Below are positions 1 through 6,501 of a stretch of DNA of 6,507 nucleotides, piece after piece. The first letter of the stretch is position 1. Every line of letters begins with the position of its first letter. Under the pieces are notes generated by a model. The model was not told the DNA's origin and ran no database searches. It saw nothing but the letters and a program-made list of their open reading frames with translations. Location: NCBI GenBank assembly GCA_002071245.1, contig MWEV01000049.1, positions 1 to 6,507 of the forward strand, in the 5' to 3' direction. This DNA comes from Deltaproteobacteria bacterium ADurb.Bin026 (lineage in GTDB: Bacteria; Desulfobacterota; Syntrophorhabdia; Syntrophorhabdales; Syntrophorhabdaceae). Made by a program: the position numbers and the translations under genes.

Positions 1-1556
1 TTAGCAGAGTTTGTGGCACATGAGAAAAGTTGTTCCTGAGCATACACTACATTTGGCAGCGACTTGCAATATTCTACGGTATCAGGAACATTGACCACCC
101 TTCCGATATTAGCGCCACAGTGACATACAAATACACCTATTTTAGGTTCTTCTTGGGAAACATCTTTTTCTTCGGGGTAGATTCTTTCTTTTGAAAGGTT
201 ACCTCTTCTGTAATTTAGAAGGGTACCAATCTGTGAGCCAGCACCAGATGCACTGAAGACGGATTCGGGGATGTCAATAGGACCCTGTAAACCACCACTT
301 ACAAAGATGCCTGGTACGTTAGTAGCAATAGGATTCGTAGGTTCTATCTTGCAAAAATTATGGGACTCAAGCTCAATACCAAATGTATTGGAGATGGCCT
401 GTACATTCTTTGGCGGATCCATGCCCACTGAAAGAATGACCATATCAAATTCTTCCTCTTTTATACCCTCATCAGGAGTGGAATACCTAATGGTTACGTT
501 TTTTGTTATCGGATCTTCCCTTACAATTGACGGATAGGCTCTGATAAAACGAATGCCCGGAAGACTCTCAGTTCTTTGATAGAAACGTTCAAAATCTTTG
601 CCGTAAGAGCGTATATCATTGTGGAATACAGTGCATTCAGCATCGGCATCGTGATCTTTTGTAAGGATAACATGTTTTTGGGTATAGGTGCAGCATACAG
701 ATGAGCAGTAGCTGTTACCCCCCTCTATTACCTGACGAGACCCCACACATTGGATCCATGCGAGTTTATGGGGGTGCTTTTTATCGGATGCACGCAGCAC
801 TTCTCCCCCGTAAGGGCCAGTTGAGCAGAGGAGTCGCTCGTAATCCATACTCGTAACAACGTTGACGAAATCCCTGTAGTGGTATTCAGGTCGTACTGTT
901 GGGTCATAGGGTTCGATACCCTGGGAAAGGATAATGGCGCCTACATTGATGTCCATCTTTTGTGGTTTTTGATTCAGATCTATGGCGTTGTTTTTGCAGA
1001 CTGCTTCGCAGATCCGGCATTTCTTTTCTTTCAGGTACAGACAGCTTTCGTCTATATATGTAACCAAAGGGATCGCCTGAGCAAAATATACGTGCACCGC
1101 CTTGTTGTCCGATATCTCCTGATTATATTGATCAGGGTACATAACAGGACAATATTCCACACAAACAGTACAGCCCGTACACTTATCTTCAAGGATGTAA
1201 CGGGGCTTTTTGAGTAATGTGACGTTAAAGTTTCCTGCTTCTCCTTCTACACGCTCAACTTCCGTGTAAGTCAGTACTTCAATATTTGGATGCCGGCCGA
1301 CCTCGACCAGTTTCGGTGCGAGTATTCACATCGAACAGTCATTGGTCGGAAAGGTTTTGTCAAGTTGAGCCATGTGCCCGCCAATGGAGGGTGCCTTCTC
1401 AACTAGGTAGACCTTAAAACCGGCCGTAGCAAGGTCCAGGGATGCCTGGATGCCGCTTATGCCACCGCCGACAACCATGACATCGCCGAAGTTGCCTTCG
1501 CCAACATTTTTACAGAGTTGTTGAATGTTCTCGTTAAGCGATATTACGTTTTCCAT
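1..1556 (-). CDS. bamE: BamE, HdrA-like FAD/Fe-S selenoprotein (3' end beyond window)
   Basis: HdrA-family flavoprotein, by homology the electron-bifurcating or electron-transfer subunit of the class II benzoyl-CoA reductase complex. 518 codons are visible. The start ATG at 1556 follows a strong Shine-Dalgarno (GAGGTGAT). An FAD-binding Rossmann motif GGGISG lies at 30-35, then the HdrA signature TFPTNDCSM at 68-76. Codon 77 is TGA (1326-1328), where homologues have Cys, and the frame continues with ILAPKLVEVGRHPNIE. An inserted two-cluster ferredoxin domain follows (C126/129/132/136 and C172/180/183/187). The HdrA Fe-S set is C270, C284, C288, C289 (IQCVGSR and YCSSVCC). No in-frame stop other than the TGA occurs between 1556 and the left edge. 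From about residue 470 a new CHCG motif (478-481) resembles the N-terminal domain of HdrA, so a second HdrA module probably begins there. The first module lacks that domain. The bamE assignment rests on family plus operon context. A gene finder that does not know selenocysteine would split this gene or call it broken. Confidence 0.88.
1293..1310 (-). promoter_or_regulatory. Putative bacterial SECIS hairpin for the bamE UGA
   Basis: Fifteen nt after the UGA the bamE mRNA reads CUGGUCG, AGGU, CGGCCGG. This forms a 7-bp stem (two G-U wobbles) closed by an AGGU loop. The apical loop begins 22 nt after UGA, and one of its first two bases is G, as in the bacterial SECIS consensus. The AGGU resembles the start of the E. 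coli fdhF SECIS loop. The hairpin sits within coding sequence (residues 83-88), so codon constraint is an alternative explanation for part of the pairing. Pairing was judged by eye. Confidence 0.65.
1326..1328 (-). other. In-frame TGA read as selenocysteine (Sec77 of BamE)
   Basis: The TGA interrupts the HdrA frame between DCSM and ILAPK. In methanogen and bacterial HdrA this position is a conserved Cys next to the FAD domain, and it is known to be selenocysteine in some methanococci. TGA is one step from TGC/TGT, the downstream frame is intact and fully HdrA-like, and a SECIS-like hairpin follows. Selenocysteine is therefore favoured over a nonsense mutation or sequencing error. Confidence 0.85.
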
Positions 1557-1663
1557 TGTTTATCACCTCATAATCGTTACTTTGATTCTCAAAACCACTT
1601 TCAAGAGAATCTCGGCGAATCTATTAACCTGCATACCCTTTTACCATTGAATGTTCAACGCTT
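1557..1663 (-). other. fdhD-bamE intergenic gap with inverted repeat
   Basis: This 107-bp gap is the longest within the operon. It holds a perfect 7-bp inverted repeat (GATTCTC at 1584-1590 and GAGAATC at 1605-1611, 14-nt loop) and a smaller dyad TTGAA-TG-TTCAA at 1647-1658, just after the fdhD stop. The larger hairpin has no U-run after it, so it does not look like an intrinsic terminator. An mRNA-processing or stability element is possible. No convincing internal promoter was seen. Confidence 0.4.
1562..1569 (-). promoter_or_regulatory. Strong ribosome binding site of bamE
   Basis: GAGGTGAT sits on the minus strand a few bases before the ATG at 1556. It fixes the bamE start and shows that the N-terminal piece ahead of the TGA is translated as a real gene start, not as the remains of a longer frame. 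Confidence 0.8.
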
Positions 1664-2458
1664 TCAATTTATTGAACTAACAATCCGTTCAGGACGAGAA
1701 TATACCGACAGACTATGCTCGCGCACACGTCCAACCAAGGTAATACCAAGCTTGTGGGCAAGAATAGCAGAATTTCCAGTCAGAAAATGCTGACAAATAA
1801 CAACGGGAATCTGCATCTTATAGATTTTGCGTAACATCTCCATTGAAATTCGACCTGTACAAAGAAGAAGCTTGTCTTTTGGTGATAGATCAGCAAGTAT
1901 ACACTCACCCAGTATTTTATCCAATGTGTTGTGCCGCCCTATATCTTCTGCCACAAAAATTAGATCATTTTTGTCGGCCAAAGCAGCGGCATGCACGCCG
2001 CCGCCGAAACGTTTTAAATCCACCTTCTCGTGAAACCGTCTCATCAGCGTTAGCACTTGTTCCGGAGCAATTGAAACATCCGTTTCAATGCTTTGTTCCA
2101 TCACTGAAACCAATATGTTGTTAATGTGATCGTATGACCGACTTTTTGTCGGCATGTCAAGCTCTTTCTTATTTAACTTAACATCCACGTCTGAATCGTT
2201 GTTGCGCAAACGCATCATAGTAACATCAGCAGTGCAAGTTATAAGTCCCTCAGAACAAAGCAATCCGAAAATTAAATAATTTAATTTTGTTGGTGTACAG
2301 CAAATTGTAGCGAATTCCAATTCGTTAACATACACAGTGAACTCTTTTTCGAGGGGAGCATTCACCGTACTGACAGTCCACCCTTTTTCCGAGAATTGGT
2401 TACACTGCACTTCGACCGTATCATCCATCATTTCTGGTAATTCAATAGTTTCTCGCAT
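1664..2458 (-). CDS. fdhD: FdhD-family protein lacking the usual Cys loop
   Basis: A 264-residue homologue of FdhD. FdhD proteins bind the bis-MGD cofactor and pass sulfur from IscS to it during maturation of formate dehydrogenases. Family landmarks visible are the N-terminal PLEKEFTVYVNE and GLLCSEGLI segments, GGGVHAAAL (152-160), EDIGRHNTLDK (171-181) and TGRISMEMLRK (201-211), ending with GITLVG...VYSRPERI. The catalytic Cys-containing loop, expected between GLLCSEGLI and GGGVHAAAL, is not there. The corresponding stretch reads PTKSRSYDH (103-111) and has no Cys. The late SRSAPT-like segment is also altered (ICQHFLTGNS). It starts 17 bp after the bamD stop with no clear Shine-Dalgarno, so translation may be coupled, and it ends with TGA. 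Its place among bam genes suggests a cofactor-insertion or chaperone role for the tungsten subunit BamB, which is inference. The family assignment is firm; classical sulfurtransferase activity is doubtful. Confidence 0.87.
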   Translation of the reverse strand: MRETIELPEMMDDTVEVQCNQFSEKGWTVSTVNAPLEKEFTVYVNELEFATICCTPTKLNYLIFGLLCSEGLITCTADVTMMRLRNNDSDVDVKLNKKELDMPTKSRSYDHINNILVSVMEQSIETDVSIAPEQVLTLMRRFHEKVDLKRFGGGVHAAALADKNDLIFVAEDIGRHNTLDKILGECILADLSPKDKLLLCTGRISMEMLRKIYKMQIPVVICQHFLTGNSAILAHKLGITLVGRVREHSLSVYSRPERIVSSIN

Positions 2459-2475
2459 GTTTAATCAATATATTC

Positions 2476-3633
2476 TTATATAACTTCTTGAAGGATCTCC
2501 GTAATGTCCTTTATCTCAATATCGTCAGCATGATTGGTAACAAGCTTGCTGTCCTCAAGCGCAAAAACACAGTAAGGACAAGCGGTAGCTAGAACCTGGG
2601 CACCTGTTGCTATGGCCTGCTCTATCCTGATGTTTGCAAACCTTTCATTCTTTTCCGTTTCCATCCAGACCCTTCCTCCACCCATGCCGCAGCAAAGGCT
2701 GTCTTTATGGTTATCGGTTATCTCGATAAGTTCAAGACCAGGTATTTTTTGTAAAACTCCACGAGGTTCATCATACACACCGTTGTGTCTACCAAGATAG
2801 CACGGGTCATGGTAGGTTACCTTTCTTGCATATTCTTTTTTAATGGTCAGTCTTCCTTCGTTTATAAGTTCAAAAAGAAACTGAGAGATGTGAATTACCT
2901 CGAAATTGACACTGAACTCTGGGTACTCGTTTTTAAATGTATGAAAGCAATGGGGCGATGAAACAAGGATTTTTTTCACTCCGCTGTCAATCCATGTTTT
3001 GATATTTTCTTTGGCAAGGCGTTTAAATAATGCCTCATTCCCTGTTTTACGAACGCTCTCGCCACAACACATTTCTTTAGAGCCAAGAACGCCAAAGTTC
3101 ACACCTGCTTTATTAAGAATATTTGCGGTAGCCTGGGACACCTTCTTTAGTCTTGGGTCATAGCTGGGATAGCAACATGGAAAGTAGAGTATCTCAGTGG
3201 TTTCATCGAACTCTTTGACTTCCAAATCCTTTGCCCAGTTCATACGCTCGTTTGGATCCTGACCCCATGGGTTGCCAACGCTCGCAATATTTGTCATTGT
3301 ACTTCTAAGACTGGGTAGGCTTGCAGGAACTACACCATCTGGTACAAGCAATCTGCGAACCGACCTCATAACTTCAATTATTTCCACTCCTCTTGGGCAA
3401 TATTGAGGGCATCTTCCACAAGTCGCACACAACCACACGTCTTCAGATTCAAATGGAACAACGCCGTATTTTGCCTGGTTAATATATTTACGAACAGGGA
3501 AGTAACGTACATTATTCCAAGGGCATACGGTCTCGCATTTTCCGCACTGATAGCAGAATTTGAAGGCTTCTCCGCCCGACTCATTGATGCCGTCAATAAC
3601 CATTTTAAAAGGTTCTAAGGGTAATGTCTCCAT
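2476..3633 (-). CDS. bamD: BamD, HdrD-like Fe-S protein with two CCG domains
   Basis: This 385-residue protein follows the HdrD/GlpC plan. It has two N-terminal [4Fe-4S] motifs, CYQCGKCETVCP (C27/30/33/37) and CATCGRCPQYCP (C69/72/75/79), followed by two CCG (cysteine-rich) domains. The first CCG domain has CC at 153-154, CCG at 189-191 and C229. The second has C278, CCG at 314-316 and CPYC at 352-355. In heterodisulfide reductases such CCG domains hold noncubane [4Fe-4S] centres. In the Bam complex the subunit probably links the HdrA-like BamE to the BamBC module in the cytoplasm. I chose the ATG at 3633, preceded by AAGAGGA at 3646-3652 with 12 nt spacing. An in-frame TTG at 3645 would add four residues but abuts the Shine-Dalgarno. 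It lies between bamC (40 bp away) and fdhD (17 bp away). A generic HdrD-like oxidoreductase is the alternative; the neighbours favour BamD. Confidence 0.88.
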   Translation of the reverse strand: METLPLEPFKMVIDGINESGGEAFKFCYQCGKCETVCPWNNVRYFPVRKYINQAKYGVVPFESEDVWLCATCGRCPQYCPRGVEIIEVMRSVRRLLVPDGVVPASLPSLRSTMTNIASVGNPWGQDPNERMNWAKDLEVKEFDETTEILYFPCCYPSYDPRLKKVSQATANILNKAGVNFGVLGSKEMCCGESVRKTGNEALFKRLAKENIKTWIDSGVKKILVSSPHCFHTFKNEYPEFSVNFEVIHISQFLFELINEGRLTIKKEYARKVTYHDPCYLGRHNGVYDEPRGVLQKIPGLELIEITDNHKDSLCCGMGGGRVWMETEKNERFANIRIEQAIATGAQVLATACPYCVFALEDSKLVTNHADDIEIKDITEILQEVI

Positions 3634-3673
3634 TATATTTTTCAATCCTCTTCTATATAGTCTAGTGCATCTT

Positions 3674-4213
3674 TTAACTCTTCTGCGACATACGGGTGAT
3701 GGTTTCTGCTACCTTGTCAAACCCGTACTTGTTTATCATCGAGGCCAGCCCGGTCTCAACCAGTTCCATACTGGTTTGCTCCTCTACTTCCTCTTCTCTT
3801 TCCTCGTAAACCAGAACATCGTTAAGGCAAACTTCGACACATTTAGGCTCCTTCAGTGTTGGGTCACTCTCACACATATCGCATTTAAGCGGAAGACCGG
3901 AATCTGGTTCAACAAACAGGACTCTAGAAGGACAAGAAGCTCTACAGAAGTCACACTCATTATATTCTTTTCCATCAATAACATATATGCTTCTGCCCAT
4001 ACACTCCGCAGGGGTATATTCACCCGCAAATACGGGGAGCCATTTGTTATTCAGTCTGTCAGTAATAATCTGAATGCGTGAACGAGCCGGATTGATACTG
4101 CTCCACTGAGGGTTTGCATGAAAACCGGAACACACAATCTCGCATCCTCTACAGCCGTTACACTTATCAGCGTCAATTTTGATTGTCTTGACTTTCTTCT
4201 TAATTTTCGCCAT
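3674..4213 (-). CDS. bamC: BamC, ferredoxin-like electron-transfer subunit
   Basis: A 179-residue Fe-S protein with twelve motif cysteines, enough for three [4Fe-4S] clusters: CNGCRGCEIVC (C18/21/24/28), C71 with CDFCRASCP (C87/90/94), and CDMC...CVEVC (C111/114/125/129). The arrangement resembles the electron-transfer subunits of DMSO-reductase-type and AOR-type enzymes. By homology it carries electrons to the tungsten subunit BamB, with which it forms the catalytic BamBC unit. The N-terminus is lysine-rich, with no signal peptide or membrane segment, so it should be cytoplasmic. An acidic stretch EEREEEVEEQ (137-146) precedes the C-terminal tail. Its start overlaps the end of bamB by 14 bp, and its Shine-Dalgarno GAGAGGT (4224-4230) lies inside bamB. 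This implies translational coupling and fits a fixed subunit ratio. Confidence 0.9.
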   Translation of the reverse strand: MAKIKKKVKTIKIDADKCNGCRGCEIVCSGFHANPQWSSINPARSRIQIITDRLNNKWLPVFAGEYTPAECMGRSIYVIDGKEYNECDFCRASCPSRVLFVEPDSGLPLKCDMCESDPTLKEPKCVEVCLNDVLVYEEREEEVEEQTSMELVETGLASMINKYGFDKVAETITRMSQKS

Positions 4214-6188
4214 TTTTCAATATACCTCTCTTTTCTAAGTCGTCGGCAACATATCCTAGATCTAATTCCTCCAGTTTTTTCCTAGTGGGTATGCCGTCCA
4301 TGTTCCATCCCTTGAACTCATAATATGTTGACAGGAGTTCTTCTTCCAGTTCTGGGTATCTCCTCCTCCAGTGATCTTCGGGGGGCTTCTCGTCTTTCCT
4401 TGACATTCCGAGCCTATTGTTATATGCCCTGTGGAGGTTTCTACTTCTGTTTGCGATCTTCTTCAGACCGGCTTCATCAAGGTCCATGCCCGACGCCGCA
4501 TTGAGGATGTGAGGATAATTGTGAATATGGTATGGAGGTTTCAGGCAGAACCCTGACATACCGCAACACATACCGACAGCATCGTCGATGTTGTGTAACA
4601 TCTCCATCCAGTCAACAATATTGGCACACATAATAGGGGTAGGATAATATGGTATTGCATTCGGTCCCCTGATATCCCAATCGAGAACCCACTCCTTCCA
4701 GCTTTCATCGGGAAGTTGAGGCCAGTCTTTCACAAAGGCTTCTCTTTGTTCTCTTGTTGGAAAAGCAGACTGTGGCCACTGTCCCTCAATCTGAGTTATG
4801 CTTATCTTTTCGTTTGTAGAATACATAAGGTAATAAATAGGGTCAAGAGTTCCCAATTTGAGAGGAAGTTGCTCATGTTTTTTTATAGTATTGTGGTCAA
4901 ATACTTCTGCTCCTTTTCCGATCTTTCGTGCTGCAGCATAAACACCATCCGCCAGAATGTCACCAATTCCCTGGCGGTGCGCCACCCTATCGAGAAGCCA
5001 GAAAAATCTCCCTTCTTTGTCTTTAGGACATGCCTCATACTCCGAAGTTCCAGCAAAGTCTTTGTCTGTAAGGATACCAGCCTCGTAAAGTTCTACAGCA
5101 AAAGCAAGTATCTGAGGGGTAGAAAATGAATCGAGTCCATACTCGGTGGCTCTATTAAGAATTCTGAAGTTAAATCCCAGGTCATCAATGTAAGACGCCA
5201 TACAATAGGTCAGTTTTCCGAAGCACTTCATCATATAGTAAGGACCATTTTGGTAAGAAACTAAGCCGCCACAATGCTGAGGACAGTTGAAACAGCTTAT
5301 CAAACGTTTTACTGTTGCAAGCTGTGTGGTTGTCCAGTTCATTTCGTTTTCCTTGCTCCAGAAGTCCCTTCTTCGAGTACGTGCATTTCCCCACATGAAG
5401 TTCTCTGAATGCCATTTCTCATCCGTATGAACCATTTCCTGGGGCGAACCGATGCCTGAAAGAATAGTCATAACATCGGGTATCGGGTTTGCATTTCTGA
5501 AGTTTATGTAGGCTTTTACATCATCCATCAATTTCATAAACTTAACGCCATCATAAAGGTTGAGGTCTTTTGTCCCACGAACCGCAACGGCTTTTATTTT
5601 TTTGTCCCCCATAACGGCTCCGCCACCAAGACGGCTCGAACTGGAACGACCTTGCTCTATGGAGGCGGTAAAACATTTATGCTCTCCGGCAGGACCAATT
5701 GCGGCTACCTGGGCTCTTGGCTCCCCCAATTCCTTTCGGATTAGATCTTGGGTTTCAAGGGCACCTCTTCCAACCAGATGAGAGGCATCCCGCAATTCTA
5801 CCTTGTCGTTGTTTACCCATAGATAGACCCATTTTGGAGATTTATTGCGAATGACAAACTTGTCATAACCGGCATACTTCATCTCGGCTGAAAAAAATCC
5901 TCCCATCATTGGGTATCCCAAAAGCCCTGTCTGTGGTGAAATGAAGGTTACAACAGTACGATTAGCGCTGAATGCTGGTGTTCCGTTTAAAAGACCGGTA
6001 CTGATAACTAAGATATTTCCGTCATCGAAGGCTTTGGTCTCAGGGGGAACCCTGTCCCAGTGGAGTTTGACACTACTGCCCAATCCACCCAAATGAAGCT
6101 CCATCAGTTTCGGATCTGTCTCCACACGTTCAATATTTCCTGTTGCCAAATCTACTTCTAAATTGTACCCTGTTTCTCCGTATCTCAT
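4200..6188 (-). CDS. bamB: BamB, tungsten-dependent benzoyl-CoA reductase subunit (AOR family)
   Basis: A 662-residue protein of the aldehyde:ferredoxin oxidoreductase family, full length for the family. It resembles the catalytic subunit of class II benzoyl-CoA reductase, which reduces benzoyl-CoA to cyclohexa-1,5-diene-1-carboxyl-CoA without ATP. The AOR N-terminal domain is visible (LGGLGSS at 33-39, FSANRTVVTF at 73-82, GYPMMGGFFSAEMKYAGYDK at 91-110, IGPAGEHKC at 164-172, SRLGGGAVMGDKKIKA at 185-200). The [4Fe-4S] motif is C299-X2-C302-X3-C306, with a fourth ligand probably among C541, C542 and C548. From memory, Geobacter BamB has tungsten ligand Cys322 and active-site residues Glu251 and His260. 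This protein has C322, E251 and H260 at the same numbers, which favours BamB over an ordinary AOR. It is the first gene of the operon, preceded by AAGGAG and a 5-nt spacer. It has no export signal, so it should be cytoplasmic. A BamB paralogue acting on another aryl-CoA cannot be excluded. Confidence 0.92.
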   Translation of the reverse strand: MRYGETGYNLEVDLATGNIERVETDPKLMELHLGGLGSSVKLHWDRVPPETKAFDDGNILVISTGLLNGTPAFSANRTVVTFISPQTGLLGYPMMGGFFSAEMKYAGYDKFVIRNKSPKWVYLWVNNDKVELRDASHLVGRGALETQDLIRKELGEPRAQVAAIGPAGEHKCFTASIEQGRSSSSRLGGGAVMGDKKIKAVAVRGTKDLNLYDGVKFMKLMDDVKAYINFRNANPIPDVMTILSGIGSPQEMVHTDEKWHSENFMWGNARTRRRDFWSKENEMNWTTTQLATVKRLISCFNCPQHCGGLVSYQNGPYYMMKCFGKLTYCMASYIDDLGFNFRILNRATEYGLDSFSTPQILAFAVELYEAGILTDKDFAGTSEYEACPKDKEGRFFWLLDRVAHRQGIGDILADGVYAAARKIGKGAEVFDHNTIKKHEQLPLKLGTLDPIYYLMYSTNEKISITQIEGQWPQSAFPTREQREAFVKDWPQLPDESWKEWVLDWDIRGPNAIPYYPTPIMCANIVDWMEMLHNIDDAVGMCCGMSGFCLKPPYHIHNYPHILNAASGMDLDEAGLKKIANRSRNLHRAYNNRLGMSRKDEKPPEDHWRRRYPELEEELLSTYYEFKGWNMDGIPTRKKLEELDLGYVADDLEKRGILKNGEN

Positions 6189-6193
6189 GTTTG

Positions 6194-6199
6194 CTCCTT
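6194..6199 (-). promoter_or_regulatory. Ribosome binding site of bamB
   Basis: A perfect AAGGAG lies 5 nt before the ATG at 6188 and supports that start for the first gene of the operon. Confidence 0.85.
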
Positions 6200-6231
6200 G
6201 TAAGTATGTAACTATGTGACTATAAACTTAC
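6200..6231 (-). promoter_or_regulatory. Weak leader hairpin before the bamB ribosome binding site
   Basis: GTAAGT (6226-6231) and ACTTAC (6200-6205) could pair across a 20-nt loop directly beside AAGGAG. The stem is short and AU-rich, so chance is a reasonable explanation. Confidence 0.2.
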
Positions 6232-6319
6232 TACCTATATTTATTTTTCTTCTAATTCCACAAAAGATATCAAGCCCATAATATAAACAAAAACGCATCA
6301 AAAATATTCATTTCTTGTT

Positions 6320-6331
6320 ATTTGTACAAAT
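6320..6331. repeat. 12-bp perfect palindrome in the bamB leader
   Basis: ATTTGTACAAAT is perfectly self-complementary. It lies about 25 bp downstream of the predicted transcription start of bamB, a position suited to a second regulator site. The surrounding DNA is AT-rich, which lowers its significance. Confidence 0.35.
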
Positions 6332-6346
6332 CTATGTATACTATTT

Positions 6347-6379
6347 ACACAACATGTAATTATTTACTAAATGTTGTGT
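6347..6379. promoter_or_regulatory. Inverted-repeat operator overlapping the bam promoter
   Basis: Two perfect 9-bp arms, ACACAACAT (6347-6355) and ATGTTGTGT (6371-6379), flank a 15-bp AT-rich spacer. Their centres are 24 bp apart. One arm fills the promoter spacer next to the -35 box and the other covers the expected transcription start. A dimeric repressor bound here would block RNA polymerase. Aromatic catabolic genes are often substrate-induced, so this is a plausible effector-responsive operator. The regulator is not in the window. Confidence 0.55.
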
Positions 6380-6390
6380 TTCTTTGTCAA
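6361..6390 (-). promoter_or_regulatory. Predicted sigma-70-type promoter of the bam operon
   Basis: A perfect -35 box TTGACA (6385-6390) is followed, after an 18-bp spacer, by TAAATA (6361-6366) as a -10 box. Transcription would begin near 6354 and give a leader of about 165 nt before bamB. I saw no sigma-54 (GG-N10-GC type) promoter in this stretch. The -35 is strong and the -10 only fair. Confidence 0.55.
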
Positions 6391-6501
6391 GACTTAAATA
6401 TGAAATTTTTCACAAGGAGTAAAACACATACATTTTTAATCATGTTTTTTATTTTATTGTAGGCTATTATCAAAATAAATGAAGTTTTCAAAACCAATTT
6501 T

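Noticed and set aside
1..1556. bamE as a pseudogene broken by a nonsense codon
   Set aside because: The single stop is TGA at a known Cys/Sec site, the frame is otherwise intact, and a SECIS-like hairpin follows. Decay would be expected to add frameshifts or further stops.
1584..1611. Intrinsic terminator after fdhD
   Set aside because: No U-run follows the stem on the transcribed strand, and bamE belongs to the same pathway.
1647..1658. TTGAA-TG-TTCAA dyad as a LexA-like site
   Set aside because: It does not match a known LexA box and lies directly after the fdhD stop. A short AT-rich palindrome like this can occur by chance.
3643..3645. TTG as the start codon of bamD
   Set aside because: The Shine-Dalgarno AAGAGGA directly abuts the TTG with no spacer, whereas the ATG four codons later has 12 nt spacing. 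The TTG remains possible but less likely.
271..5781. Plus-strand open frames of 60-170 codons opposite the bam genes
   Set aside because: All are antisense to well-supported genes, have no recognisable domains and show no convincing ribosome binding sites. They follow from the codon use of the minus strand.
6441..6461. Small plus-strand peptide from the ATG at 6441
   Set aside because: The frame stops after six codons and the nearest Shine-Dalgarno is more than 20 nt away.
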